Origin: an uncultured Dialister sp.
Lineage (GTDB): Bacteria; Bacillota; Negativicutes; Veillonellales; Dialisteraceae
Assembly: GCA_902462205.1 (NCBI GenBank)
Contig: CABQAR010000001.1
Location: 243,230 to 307,229, forward strand
Direction: 5' to 3'
DNA length: 64,000 nt
The translations under genes were made by a program, and so were the position numbers. Below are positions 1-8,720 of the stretch, piece by piece (position 1 is the stretch's first letter; every line of letters starts with the position of its first letter). Below the pieces are notes generated by a model. That model made no database searches and was not told the origin of the DNA. It saw only the letters and a program-made list of their open reading frames with translations.

Positions 1-150
1 CGCATGTGCCGTCCTGATTCCGTACTGTGTACAGACAACGGAGCAATGATCGGATGCCGTGCTTATTATATGGCGCAGGTAAATGACTATGCGCCGATGA
101 CATTAAATGCCGATCCCCGGCTTCCATTTCTGGCGGATCAGGCAAAGTGA
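1..150 (+). CDS. tsaD: tRNA N6-adenosine threonylcarbamoyltransferase TsaD, C-terminal end
   Basis: Only the last 49 codons and the stop lie in the window; the gene begins before the left edge. TsaD is the catalytic subunit that forms t6A37 on ANN-decoding tRNAs. The visible peptide has the family's C-terminal signature LCTDNGAMIG followed by a Tyr-rich helix. In the family this Asp-Asn segment helps bind nucleotide and metal. Identification rests on this short tail alone, but the motif is characteristic. A 49-bp gap separates it from the histidine kinase, so the two may or may not share a transcript. Confidence 0.82.
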   Translation, partial: RMCRPDSVLCTDNGAMIGCRAYYMAQVNDYAPMTLNADPRLPFLADQAK

Positions 151-199
151 TAAAATGCCATTGTGGTTAAAATATATGGAATGATCAGGTGATAACGGA

Positions 200-1606
200 A
201 TGAATCAGCTATATTCACTGGCTCGTGAAATGACCAATCTGAACGAGGTGCAAATCAGAATTCTCGATCACATCCAGGTTGCGTTACCCTTTTCATCAGA
301 TATTTCCAAAAATCAGATTTATATCTGCGCAAGGGGGAAAAATAAGAGGGTTTTCGTAGTCTTATTGGCAGCGAAGCCATCCTATTCAACGGGAAATACA
401 TATTTCCAGCAGGGAGATGCTTATCTGGACGAGGAATTTACTCTTGTGGAAAATGTATTTTCTACAGGCAGCAAAGTCGTGGGGCGGAAAGAACTGGATC
501 TTGGAAGGATGGTATCTCTCACGGCGTACCCCATTGTGGACAATGCGGGAATTCCTTTTGCCGTAGCGGCATTCCTGTCAAATTCGCAGAAACAGCAGCA
601 AGTATTGACGGACACTGCGTATATGGCGCTCCAGGTTCCGTTGGAAGAAGGGGCGTACCATCATCTCCGCCCGCAGGACGGCATGGTTATTTTGGATTCT
701 GTCGGCCGTATTATGTATGCCAATGATATGGCGGATGATCTTTATTTTGTACTTGATAAAGAAACAGTGGAACGGAAAGAAATCATCGGCCATTCCATGG
801 TTCATTTCCCATTAGTGGATAAAATCATGGAAACAGGGAAGCCTGCCTACGGGGATGAGGTCTCCGGAAATATGACGCTATCTGCATGGGGGATGCCTAT
901 CTTATCCGGCGGTCGTGTGGCACGTACAGTCCTTCTCCTAAGCGATGTGACAGCAGTCAGAGAGAAAGAACGGCAGATCCTTGTCAAAGATTCTGTTATT
1001 CGCGAAATCCATCATCGGGTGAAAAACTCTTTGAATACGATTGCCGGTATGCTCCGTATGCAGGCAAGGCGGGCGAAGGATCCGGATACAAGGGAAGCCT
1101 TAAAAATATCTGTCAACCGCATTTTGGGAATATCGCAGATCCATGATATCCTTTCAAACCAGAGCGGAGATCAGGCAGACTGGAATCTGCTTCTTGACAA
1201 ATTGTGCCGCCTTTCCATTGACAGCCTGGCAGGATGCCCTATCCGCCTGGTTCGGGAAAATAAAGAAGAAAAGATAATGGTTAATTCCGAGAAAGCAGTA
1301 CCTCTGGCAATCGCGGCCAATGAGCTTATACATAATGCCATTGACCATGGATTTAAAGGTTTGAAAACAGGTACGCTGGTTGTCGGGACATGTATAGAAA
1401 ATGGGAGATTGCATACCTTTATAAAGAATGACGGCCATTCCTTGGAGGAAAATTTTGATTCCAGGGAGTTTGATCTGGGGCTGCAAATCGTCAGAACGCT
1501 GGCTGAAATAGAGCTTGGTGGTTCATTCGTTTTGAAAAACGAAGATCATATGGTGACAGCCCATATCTGGTGCCCTTTATCCGCAATGGAGGAGAATGAT
1601 GCGTGA
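200..1606 (+). CDS. sensor histidine kinase, PdtaS/EutW type (HisKA_2)
   Basis: Predicted cytosolic sensor kinase of 468 aa with no membrane segment. Residues about 1-150 look like the GAF-like N-terminal domain of this kinase class. A PAS-like segment follows at about 160-260 (ILDSVGRIMYAND). The HisKA_2 phosphoacceptor motif EIHHRVKN lies near residue 270. The HATPase N box NELIHNAIDHG is near 374 and the G box DLGLQIV near 422. The start has an AGGTGA ribosome site 8 nt upstream. The 3' end overlaps the next gene, an ANTAR response regulator, which is the usual partner of such kinases (PdtaS/PdtaR, EutW/EutV). Its signal cannot be told from sequence; the neighbours are housekeeping genes rather than ethanolamine genes. 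Confidence 0.88.
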   Translation: MNQLYSLAREMTNLNEVQIRILDHIQVALPFSSDISKNQIYICARGKNKRVFVVLLAAKPSYSTGNTYFQQGDAYLDEEFTLVENVFSTGSKVVGRKELDLGRMVSLTAYPIVDNAGIPFAVAAFLSNSQKQQQVLTDTAYMALQVPLEEGAYHHLRPQDGMVILDSVGRIMYANDMADDLYFVLDKETVERKEIIGHSMVHFPLVDKIMETGKPAYGDEVSGNMTLSAWGMPILSGGRVARTVLLLSDVTAVREKERQILVKDSVIREIHHRVKNSLNTIAGMLRMQARRAKDPDTREALKISVNRILGISQIHDILSNQSGDQADWNLLLDKLCRLSIDSLAGCPIRLVRENKEEKIMVNSEKAVPLAIAANELIHNAIDHGFKGLKTGTLVVGTCIENGRLHTFIKNDGHSLEENFDSREFDLGLQIVRTLAEIELGGSFVLKNEDHMVTAHIWCPLSAMEENDA

Positions 1607-2189
1607 GACATATCGGATTGTGATTGCAGATGATGAGGCAATCATATGCATGGATCTAAGGGAGATTCTTGAAGAGGCAGGGCATGAAGTTGTCGGCGTG
1701 GCTTCTGACGGGGTTCGTGCGCTGGAATTGGTGAAAGAGAAAAAGCCTGATTTGGTGATTTTGGATATCCAGATGCCAAAACTGGATGGACTGCAGGCTG
1801 CGAAAATGATTGCTCATGATAATCTGGCTCCGGTTGTTCTTTTAACAGCCTTTGGCGACGAAGAAATCGTTGAAAGGGCGAAAAAATCCAATGTATTCGG
1901 ATATGTGATGAAACCCGCAGAGGAACGGATGCTCTTTCCTGCCATACAGATAGCTGTCAGCCAGTTCAGAGCCAAGAAGGAAATCGTCGACCGTGTCAAG
2001 AATATGGAACAGGAGCTTGCTGCCAGAAAAATCATTGACCGTGCCAAAGGATTGCTTATGGATTATTACCATATCAGTGAAGAAGATGCCTATCACAGGA
2101 TGCAGCAGACCAGTATGAAGCGGGGGATTGCGCTGTCGGTGGTGGCGCAAAAGGTTGTGAAGGAAATCATGATACGCAAGAATACATAG
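1596..2189 (+). CDS. ANTAR-domain response regulator (PdtaR/EutV-like)
   Basis: 197-aa response regulator with an N-terminal receiver domain (acidic pair DDE near residues 11-13, phosphoacceptor Asp in LDIQMPKLDG near 54, conserved MKPAEE lysine) and a C-terminal ANTAR domain at about 130-195 (DRAKGLLMDYYHISEEDAY). ANTAR domains bind paired RNA hairpins and cause antitermination, so this protein probably acts on nascent transcripts, not on DNA. It overlaps the kinase stop by 11 bp, with GGAGGA just upstream; ATG 1596 or 1599 could be used. A weak hairpin (AGCCA/TGGCT with a short T run) near 2202-2227 may end the two-gene transcript. No target hairpin pair was identified in the window. Confidence 0.9.
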   Translation: MMRETYRIVIADDEAIICMDLREILEEAGHEVVGVASDGVRALELVKEKKPDLVILDIQMPKLDGLQAAKMIAHDNLAPVVLLTAFGDEEIVERAKKSNVFGYVMKPAEERMLFPAIQIAVSQFRAKKEIVDRVKNMEQELAARKIIDRAKGLLMDYYHISEEDAYHRMQQTSMKRGIALSVVAQKVVKEIMIRKNT

Positions 2190-2272
2190 GTGGTTTATCG
2201 GAAGCCAAAATTTCTGTCTGGCTTTTGTACAATTAATGATTAAAAGTGGTGTTTAGCAAAGGAGCGGTGGAA

Positions 2273-2938
2273 ATGAAGTTTACATTTTATGGTCATGCCT
2301 GTTTTCAGATTGATACCGGTGAAGAAAAGCTGCTGTTCGATCCATTTTTGAGCGGGAATGGTCTGGCTGCAATTACCGCAGACAAGGTGGAATGTGACTA
2401 TATCCTGATTTCTCATGCCCATGCGGATCACTTTGGTGATGCAGGCCAGATAGCCGCAAGGACGGGGGCGAAAGTAATTAGCACGCCTGAAGTGATCGGG
2501 CTGTTTTCTAAAACAATAGAAAACTTCCAGCCGATGAACCTGGGTGGAACTTATCAGGCACCTTTTGGAAATGTAAAGATGGTGCTTGCCCTTCACAGCT
2601 GCGGTGTGGCTGGCGGAGTACCCTGCGGATTCATCATCACCTTTAAAAATGGAATCACTGTTTATTATTCAGGGGATACGGCACTTTTTGGCGACATGAA
2701 GCTCTTCGGTGAGCTGTTTGATATCGATTATGCGATCCTTCCCATCGGGGATGATTATACAATGGGGCCTGATGATGTGATTCTTGCAGCGGAGTTCCTG
2801 AGGGCAAAAAAGGTGATTCCAATTCATTACAATACATGGCCGATCATTGCACAAAATCCGGAAAGTTTTGCAGAGAAGGCGAAAAAGAAAGATATCGAAG
2901 TTTTGCTTGTCCATCCGGGAGAAGCAGTGGAACTCTGA
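2273..2938 (+). CDS. UPF0173 family metal-dependent hydrolase (metallo-beta-lactamase fold)
   Basis: 221-aa protein of the UPF0173 (YtkL-type) group. The metal-binding motif SHAHADHFGD is near residues 47-56 and a second metal site is likely around YYSGDTALFGD. The last histidine lies in IPIHYNTWP. Substrate and role are unknown for most members; a hydrolase fold is the only safe statement. I chose ATG 2273 because AAAGGAG lies 8 nt upstream; a longer in-frame start at 2246 lacks a ribosome site. It stands between the two-component pair and the heat-shock operon and ends at a clear terminator. Confidence 0.85.
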   Translation: MKFTFYGHACFQIDTGEEKLLFDPFLSGNGLAAITADKVECDYILISHAHADHFGDAGQIAARTGAKVISTPEVIGLFSKTIENFQPMNLGGTYQAPFGNVKMVLALHSCGVAGGVPCGFIITFKNGITVYYSGDTALFGDMKLFGELFDIDYAILPIGDDYTMGPDDVILAAEFLRAKKVIPIHYNTWPIIAQNPESFAEKAKKKDIEVLLVHPGEAVEL

Positions 2939-2954
2939 TTGGATCTTGATGGAG

Positions 2955-2984
2955 GCATCGATCGATAGTGGTCGATGCTTTTTC
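2955..2984 (+). terminator. intrinsic terminator after UPF0173 gene
   Basis: A 7-bp GC-rich stem GCATCGA/TCGATGC with a 10-nt loop is followed by TTTTT. It isolates the hydrolase gene from the hrcA promoter. Confidence 0.8.
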
Positions 2985-3090
2985 ATTTTCTAAATGAATG
3001 TATGGAAATCTTTTGACAGACTGACAGAAATTTTTGTAGAAGAAGGAGTGTACGAAAACTGTGCGAGGTTTTTATTTTTGTCGGAATCTA

Positions 3091-3119
3091 TTGACATTTT
3101 ATAGGGTCAAGAATATACT
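3091..3119 (+). promoter_or_regulatory. SigA-type promoter of hrcA-grpE-dnaK-dnaJ
   Basis: TTGACA at 3091-3096 and TATACT at 3114-3119 with a 17-bp spacer. The predicted start site falls just before or inside the CIRCE element, so repressor binding there would block initiation. Confidence 0.85.
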
Positions 3120-3131
3120 AATATCGTAAGT

Positions 3132-3158
3132 TTAGCACTCGATAGTAATGAGTGCTAA
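3132..3158 (+). promoter_or_regulatory. CIRCE operator (HrcA binding site)
   Basis: A perfect copy of the CIRCE consensus: TTAGCACTC, nine bases, GAGTGCTAA. It lies between the promoter and the hrcA start, the standard place for HrcA autorepression of class I heat-shock operons. Confidence 0.97.
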
Positions 3159-3174
3159 TAAAAGGGTGATAAAG

Positions 3175-4239
3175 ATGGCAAAACGCAAAATGGATGACTC
3201 CTTTGGCGGGATGAATGATCTTAATGAAAGAAAGCGTAAGGTCTTATGGGCTATCGTACAGGATTATTCTTCGACTGCCGAACCGGTTGGCTCTCGCACC
3301 ATCGCAAAAAAATATGACCTGGGGGTAAGCAGTGCTACCATCCGAAATGAAATGCAGGATCTTGAAGATGAAGGATATCTGGAGCAGCCGCATACGTCGG
3401 CCGGTCGGATTCCGTCAATCAAAGGCTACCGCTACTATGTAGACTGGTTAATGCAGCCGTCTCCGATGACCTCGGAAGAAGAATCACTTTTGGATCAGGC
3501 ATTGACGGATCATGTGACAAAAGTAGATGAAATATTCCGAAACATGGCAAAAGTGGTGGCCATGCTCACGCACTCTCTATCTGTGGCGGCATCTTCTGAA
3601 ATAAAAAGCACGCTTAACTATATCCGTTTTCTTCCTTTGGATGGCCGGCGTGCGATCCTTCTTGTGGTGACCAATGAAGGAGATGTATCTAACGCAGTTG
3701 TAAATATCCCCAAGGATTCTTCTTTTGATGAGATGCAATTGCTGGCAGATAAACTGAATCATTTTTTACATGGACGCGATATTGATGCCACTGATGAATC
3801 GGTGATCATGTCATTCCAAAAGGATGTAGAAAGAGATATTTCCTCTTACATGCCTGTATTTACAGCCATGCAGCAGGCATTGAGCCATCCCAAGCAGGTC
3901 TATTCCGGCGGTGCATCCCAGCTGATTGAACAGCCTGAATTCCAAAATATGGAAAAGGTGCAGGACATCCTGAATCTGCTTGAAGAACGGGATATACTTG
4001 AAAGCATGCTGCTTTCCTCTATGGATAAGCCGATTGCAGTGCATATAGGTACTGAAAATACATTTAAATCATTTTCTGATTTATCCATTGTCCGCGCACA
4101 GTTTACTGCAAACGGAAAGATTATCGGCTCTATCGCTGTTTTGGGGCCGACACGCATGCAGTACAGCAAGGTTATAGGAATGATGTATTTTATGCAGCAA
4201 AGGCTGAATACACTCCTGCGCAGGGATGAAAATGAGTAA
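3175..4239 (+). CDS. hrcA: heat-inducible transcription repressor HrcA
   Basis: 354-aa repressor of class I heat-shock genes, binding CIRCE as a dimer; its activity depends on GroEL in studied species. The N-terminal winged helix is visible (RKVLWAIVQDY, then VGSRTIAKKYDLGVSSATIRNEM), followed by LEEQGYLEQPHTSAGR-like family text (here DEGYLEQPHTSAGRIPS). The C-terminal dimerisation/GAF-like region runs to the end. An in-frame ATG at 3148 lies inside the CIRCE operator; I prefer ATG 3175 because AAAGGG precedes it at suitable distance. First gene of hrcA-grpE-dnaK-dnaJ, downstream of a perfect CIRCE, hence autoregulated. Confidence 0.97.
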   Translation: MAKRKMDDSFGGMNDLNERKRKVLWAIVQDYSSTAEPVGSRTIAKKYDLGVSSATIRNEMQDLEDEGYLEQPHTSAGRIPSIKGYRYYVDWLMQPSPMTSEEESLLDQALTDHVTKVDEIFRNMAKVVAMLTHSLSVAASSEIKSTLNYIRFLPLDGRRAILLVVTNEGDVSNAVVNIPKDSSFDEMQLLADKLNHFLHGRDIDATDESVIMSFQKDVERDISSYMPVFTAMQQALSHPKQVYSGGASQLIEQPEFQNMEKVQDILNLLEERDILESMLLSSMDKPIAVHIGTENTFKSFSDLSIVRAQFTANGKIIGSIAVLGPTRMQYSKVIGMMYFMQQRLNTLLRRDENE

Positions 4240-4336
4240 AAGACATTTTGATGATTATCGAGATGACTGATTAAAATATGCAAATGGAAAAAAGATGAAA
4301 AAATTTTGGAAGCAGAGGAAACAGGAGGTTCCGCGC

Positions 4337-4948
4337 ATGACGGAAGACAAAGAAAACATAGAAGTGGAAAATTGTGAAACGGGTTCTAATGCAGAAGTGC
4401 GGGAAGAAATGACCGCGGATGCGGCATCAAAAGAGCAGGTGGATTCATTGCTGCAGCAGGTGATGAAGGCACAGGAGGATGCAAAGGAATACAAGGATAA
4501 GGCAGAAACTGCTGAATCCAAGCTTGCAACGACGATTTCGCAATATATCCGGCTGCAGGCAGATTTTGACAATTTCCGCCGGCGTACCCGTGAAAACGAT
4601 GCCAAGATGACCGATACGGTGAAAGCAAAAACATTGAAAGAATTTCTTCCGATTATCGATAACTTCGAAATGGCTTTGGTACAGATCAAAAAGAGCGATC
4701 CGGGAGATGCATTCATCCAAGGTGTTGAACTGCTTCTCAAACAGTTTATTAAGATATTGAATGATTCAGGAGCCGTTGAGATGGAAGCTCAGGGAAAACC
4801 GTTCGATCCCCGATTTCATGAGGCGGTCATGCAGATTACTTCAGATGAATGGGAAGATGATACGGTGTCCATGGTTTTGAAAAAGGGATATATGTATAAA
4901 GATACTGTGCTTCGTCCTGCCTCGGTACAGGTTTCTCATAAGTCCTAA
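4337..4948 (+). CDS. grpE: nucleotide exchange factor GrpE
   Basis: 203-aa co-chaperone that releases ADP from DnaK. It has an acidic, low-complexity N-terminus, a long coiled coil through about residue 95 (ASKEQVDSLLQQVMKAQEDA onward), the family segment LQADFDNFRRR, and a C-terminal beta-rich domain with GxPFDPRFHEAV. ATG 4337 has AGGAGG 8 nt upstream and is preferred to an in-frame ATG at 4295 with a poorer site. Second gene of the CIRCE-controlled operon, 97 bp after hrcA. Confidence 0.96.
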   Translation: MTEDKENIEVENCETGSNAEVREEMTADAASKEQVDSLLQQVMKAQEDAKEYKDKAETAESKLATTISQYIRLQADFDNFRRRTRENDAKMTDTVKAKTLKEFLPIIDNFEMALVQIKKSDPGDAFIQGVELLLKQFIKILNDSGAVEMEAQGKPFDPRFHEAVMQITSDEWEDDTVSMVLKKGYMYKDTVLRPASVQVSHKS

Positions 4949-5020
4949 ACGGACTTTGGTTAATTGATATAGAAAATAATATTGGTTTTACTGCTTGAAA
5001 AAAGAAAGGGGACATATTAA

Positions 5021-6892
5021 ATGTCAAAAGTGATTGGTATTGATCTTGGTACAACAAACTCTGTTGTGGCTGTCATGGAGGGTGGCGAGCCTGTTGTTAT
5101 TTCCAATACGGAAGGCTCACGCCTTACTCCGTCTGTCGTGGGTTTCTCCAAGACAGGAGAACGTCTTGTAGGCCAGCTGGCGAAACGCCAGGCTGTTTCC
5201 AATCCTTCACGGACCGTCGTATCCATTAAGCGCCACATGGGGGATGCGAATTATAAGGTAACCATTGATGACAAATCCTATACACCACAGGAAATTTCTG
5301 CAATGATCCTTCAGAAATTGAAGGCGGATGCGGAAGCGTATCTTGGGGAAACGGTTACTGACGCCGTTATTACCTGCCCTGCTTACTTTACGGACAGCCA
5401 GCGTCAGGCGACAAAAGATGCAGGAGCTATAGCCGGACTGAATGTTCTTCGTATCATCAACGAACCAACGGCGTCTTCCCTTGCCTATGGCCTGGATAAG
5501 GTAAAGGATGGAAAAGAACATCGCTTCCTTGTCTATGACCTTGGCGGCGGTACGTTTGATGTATCTATCCTTAATCTGGCAGATGGCGTGTTTGAGGTAG
5601 AGGCTTCTCACGGCAATGGGCACCTCGGCGGCGATGACTTTGACGCGCGTGTCATGGACTGGATTTCCAATACATTTAAGGCGCAGAACGGTTTTGAACT
5701 CCGCCGTGATCCTATGACGAACCAGCGGTTAAAAGAAGCGGCAGAAAAAGCAAAAATTGAATTGTCCAATGTAATGTCCACTGATGTGAACCTTCCATTT
5801 ATTACCATGGATTCCAATGGGCAGCCAGTCCATTTTGATGCACAGCTGACTCGTGCGATGTTTGATAAGATTACGGAGGATTTAGTGCAGGATACGGTAG
5901 AGCCTATCGATATCGCTCTGAAGGATGCAGGGCTCACCGTTAATGATATTGATAAAGTACTTCTTGTCGGCGGTTCCTCCCGTATTCCGGCAGTACAGAC
6001 ACTGATTAAGAACAAATTCGGCAAAGAACCGAGCAAGAGTGTTAATCCTGATGAATCCGTGGCGGTCGGCGCAGCAATCCAGGCCGGAGTCTTGAAGGGA
6101 GAAGTCAAGGATGTCCTGCTGCTTGACGTAACGCCGCTTTCACTTGGTATCGAAACACTGGGCGGCGTATTTACCACGATGATCAAGAGAAATACGACCA
6201 TTCCGACCTCCAAGAGCCAGGTATTCTCTACTGCCAGTGATAACCAGCCTTCTGTAGATATCCATGTTCTGCAGGGGGAACGTCCGATGGCAGCCAACAA
6301 TAAAACGCTCGGACGGTTTGAATTAAGTGATATTCCGCCTGCTCCACGCGGAGTTCCGCAGATCCAGGTAACCTTCGATATTGATGCGAATGGCATTGTC
6401 CATGTATCTGCCAAGGATTTGGGAACCGGCAAGGAACAGAAGATTGATATTAAATCATCTTCCGGTCTGACTGACGAAGAAATTGAAAAGATGCAGCAGG
6501 ATGCGAAAGCGCATGAGGAAGAAGATAAAAAACGTAAAGAGATCATTGAAGAACGCAATAAGGGTGAATCATTAATTTATCAGGCCCAGAAGACAGTAAA
6601 AGACCTTGGCGATAAGGCTGATGCCGATAAAGTGAAGGAAATCAATGATGCCATAGCCAAACTGCAGGAAACCTTAAAAGGAGAAGATGCAGAGAAGATG
6701 AAGGCTGACGCTGAAGCATTGACGAAACCGTTGTATGATCTGACAAGCAAGATGTACCAGCAGGCTCAGCAGCAGGGCGCTCCGGGAGCTGATGCAGGCG
6801 CAGGACAGCAGGGAGCACAGCAGGCGTCCGGCAAGGATAAGGACAATGTAGTCGATGCGGATTATAAAGTGGTTGATGACGATAAAAAATAA
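5021..6892 (+). CDS. dnaK: molecular chaperone DnaK (Hsp70)
   Basis: 623-aa Hsp70. The ATPase domain carries IGIDLGTTNS at the N-terminus, the second phosphate loop YDLGGGTFDVS and the adenosine motif LLVGGSSRIPAVQ. The linker DVLLLDVTPLSLGIET leads into the substrate-binding domain. A helical lid follows, with a Gln/Gly/Ala-rich tail ending in VVDADYKVVDDDKK, a bacterial DnaK terminus. AAAGGGG precedes the ATG. Third gene of the heat-shock operon. A long hairpin separates it from dnaJ. Confidence 0.98.
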   Translation: MSKVIGIDLGTTNSVVAVMEGGEPVVISNTEGSRLTPSVVGFSKTGERLVGQLAKRQAVSNPSRTVVSIKRHMGDANYKVTIDDKSYTPQEISAMILQKLKADAEAYLGETVTDAVITCPAYFTDSQRQATKDAGAIAGLNVLRIINEPTASSLAYGLDKVKDGKEHRFLVYDLGGGTFDVSILNLADGVFEVEASHGNGHLGGDDFDARVMDWISNTFKAQNGFELRRDPMTNQRLKEAAEKAKIELSNVMSTDVNLPFITMDSNGQPVHFDAQLTRAMFDKITEDLVQDTVEPIDIALKDAGLTVNDIDKVLLVGGSSRIPAVQTLIKNKFGKEPSKSVNPDESVAVGAAIQAGVLKGEVKDVLLLDVTPLSLGIETLGGVFTTMIKRNTTIPTSKSQVFSTASDNQPSVDIHVLQGERPMAANNKTLGRFELSDIPPAPRGVPQIQVTFDIDANGIVHVSAKDLGTGKEQKIDIKSSSGLTDEEIEKMQQDAKAHEEEDKKRKEIIEERNKGESLIYQAQKTVKDLGDKADADKVKEINDAIAKLQETLKGEDAEKMKADAEALTKPLYDLTSKMYQQAQQQGAPGADAGAGQQGAQQASGKDKDNVVDADYKVVDDDKK

Positions 6893-6933
6893 GGATATCA
6901 TCCAAATATAGTTAGTAAGATGTTCATAAACAT

Positions 6934-7002
6934 GAGCTGTGGGCGATAAAACAGCCTATTCCGGTATATACCTGTATGTGGCGGTCTTATCGTGCACGGC
7001 TC
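6934..7002 (+). repeat. long imperfect hairpin in the dnaK-dnaJ intergenic region
   Basis: The arm at 6934-6952 (GAGCTGTGGGCGATAAAAC) pairs with 6984-7002 (GTCTTATCGTGCACGGCTC) with only a few mismatches or wobbles. The 31-nt loop itself contains the palindrome GGTATATACC. No proper T run follows, so it is not an obvious terminator. It could act as an mRNA processing or stability element that sets the DnaK:DnaJ ratio. Confidence 0.65.
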
Positions 7003-7045
7003 AGTGTTTCTTATTGTGGTTGGAAAGGGATAGTGTGTTCTTTGA

Positions 7046-8233
7046 ATGGCGAATCGGGATTATTATGAAGTTCTTGGTGTAGAAAAAAATGCCACGGATG
7101 CGGATATTAAAAGAGCATATAGAAAAATGGCGCGTAAGTACCATCCGGATCTGAATAAGGACAATCCGAAAGAAGCGGAAGAAAAGTTCAAAGAAGTCAA
7201 TGAGGCTTACCATGTCCTTTCTGATGCGGATAAGAGAGCGCAGTATGACCAGCTGGGACATGATGCTTTTAAACAGGCATCACAAGGCGGCGGAGGTCCG
7301 GGCGCAGGCGGATTTGGCGGTTTCGGCGGCGGTGGATTCGACTTTGGTGGATTTGGTGGCCAGGGCGGCTTTGACATGGGAGATATTTTTGACATGTTCA
7401 CCGGTGGAAGCCGCAGAAGAAGCAGTAATGGGCCGGAGCAAGGCGCTGATTTACGTTATGATATGGAAATCACTCTGCGGGAAGCCGCAAAGGGCATACG
7501 AAAAAAGTTCTCTGTAACCAAAAATGAAACTTGTGACCATTGCCACGGGAGCGGAGCAGAACCGGGATCGACGGTTGAAACCTGTCAGACCTGCCACGGT
7601 ACGGGGCAGCAGCGTATTGTAAGAAACAGTCCGTTTGGGCAGATGGTCAATGTAGTCACTTGTCAGGATTGTGGCGGTACAGGGAAAATTATCAAGAATA
7701 AATGCAGCCAGTGCCATGGTTCCGGTACGATCCGCAAACAGAAGACCATTGAAGTGAATATTCCTGCCGGAGCAGATACCGGAGTGCGTATGCGGGTATC
7801 TGGAGAAGGAGAACCCGGTAAACGCGGCGGGCCCAGAGGTGATTTATACGTATATATTTATGTAAAGTCGGATCCGGATTTTGAGCGGGATGGTGATGAT
7901 TTATATTGCAGCACCAATATATCTTTTCCGACCGCGGCACTGGGGAGCGTCATCCATGTGAAGACACTTGACAAGGAAGTGGAGCTGAAGATTCCTGCCG
8001 GTACGCAGAGCGGTACACGTTTCAGGATTGCAGGGGAAGGAATGCCGCACTTACAAAGCAGCTATAAGGGTGACTTGTATGTGGAAGTGAAAGTGGTAGT
8101 TCCAAAGAAATTGAAGGAAGAGCAGAAAGAAGCACTTCTGAATTACGCCAATCTCTCCGGAGAGGATCTGACACAGTATAAAGGGAAAGGCTCCTGGCTG
8201 GATAAGATTATTGATAAAATCAAGAACTGTTAA
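7046..8233 (+). CDS. dnaJ: chaperone DnaJ (Hsp40)
   Basis: 395-aa type I J-protein that stimulates DnaK ATPase. The J domain has HPD at residues 33-35. A Gly/Phe-rich linker follows, then four zinc-binding repeats (CDHCHGSG, CQTCHGTG, CQDCGGTG, CSQCHGSG) and the C-terminal substrate-binding domains. The start is fixed by an in-frame stop directly upstream, but the best ribosome site (GAAAGGGA) is 15 nt away, which is long and may mean low translation. It lies 153 bp after dnaK behind a large hairpin and ends at a strong terminator. Confidence 0.97.
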   Translation: MANRDYYEVLGVEKNATDADIKRAYRKMARKYHPDLNKDNPKEAEEKFKEVNEAYHVLSDADKRAQYDQLGHDAFKQASQGGGGPGAGGFGGFGGGGFDFGGFGGQGGFDMGDIFDMFTGGSRRRSSNGPEQGADLRYDMEITLREAAKGIRKKFSVTKNETCDHCHGSGAEPGSTVETCQTCHGTGQQRIVRNSPFGQMVNVVTCQDCGGTGKIIKNKCSQCHGSGTIRKQKTIEVNIPAGADTGVRMRVSGEGEPGKRGGPRGDLYVYIYVKSDPDFERDGDDLYCSTNISFPTAALGSVIHVKTLDKEVELKIPAGTQSGTRFRIAGEGMPHLQSSYKGDLYVEVKVVVPKKLKEEQKEALLNYANLSGEDLTQYKGKGSWLDKIIDKIKNC

Positions 8234-8285
8234 GCGTAACATAGAGGCAGGCTCATGGTCTGCCGAAAAAATAAAATTTCCATTT

Positions 8286-8325
8286 AAAAATGCTATGTCC
8301 CTATCAAAAGGGCATAGCATTTTTT
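8286..8325 (+). terminator. intrinsic terminator after dnaJ
   Basis: A 15-16 bp stem (AAAAATGCTATGTCCC with GGGCATAGCATTTTT) and an 8-nt loop ending in a run of six T. The symmetrical A and T runs make it potentially bidirectional. Confidence 0.9.
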
Positions 8326-8415
8326 GTGACATGGATCCAACGCACTGCACTATATTTAGATTTGCCAGAATACTTTATAATTCACACTTTTAAACGCTGG
8401 GCTAAAGATGGGAAT

Positions 8416-8664
8416 TTAAAAGAAGAAACGCAGGAGCGCAAGGAAAATCGTTCCGGGAATGCCGAAAATGGCAACGACTATGGCGTCAAAGACGCTCCAG
8501 TGCATGCGAACCACTTGCAGAGCGTCAAGCGCATAGTAAAGGATGCCGCCGGCAATGATGTTTCCGATGAGGGGAAACACGGCACAACTTAAGAATTTCC
8601 AAAAGATGAATATACACACTGCGGCGGTAATAAGTCCGACAATGCTGACTCCCATGATTTCCAT
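8416..8664 (-). CDS. bofA: BofA-family small membrane protein
   Basis: 82-aa protein with two hydrophobic segments (about residues 6-25 and 29-46) and a C-terminal hydrophobic block ending in IFGIPGTIFLALLRF. The Gly-rich IGNIIAGGILYYALDAL stretch and the IPG motif match the pro-sigmaK processing inhibitor BofA family. In Bacillus, BofA holds SpoIVFB inactive during sporulation and bofA also lies downstream of dnaX-yaaK-recR, as here. GGAGGAT lies 7 nt before ATG. A terminator separates it from recR, so it probably has its own promoter. No other sporulation gene is visible in the window, so its present role is open. Confidence 0.75.
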   Translation of the reverse strand: MEIMGVSIVGLITAAVCIFIFWKFLSCAVFPLIGNIIAGGILYYALDALQVVRMHWSVFDAIVVAIFGIPGTIFLALLRFFF

Positions 8665-8720
8665 GATAAATCCTCCAAGTGGAATAATTGTAAATAGTTT
8701 ACATAATTATATTATCATAT

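Noticed and set aside
3148..3174. Upstream in-frame ATG for hrcA
   Set aside because: It lies inside the CIRCE operator and has no ribosome site; ATG 3175 does.
5608..6558. Long minus-strand open frame opposite dnaK
   Set aside because: A shadow of dnaK codon bias; Ser/Pro/Leu-rich with no recognisable domain.
8290..8592. 100-codon frame after dnaJ
   Set aside because: It begins inside the dnaJ terminator hairpin and runs antisense to the bofA gene.
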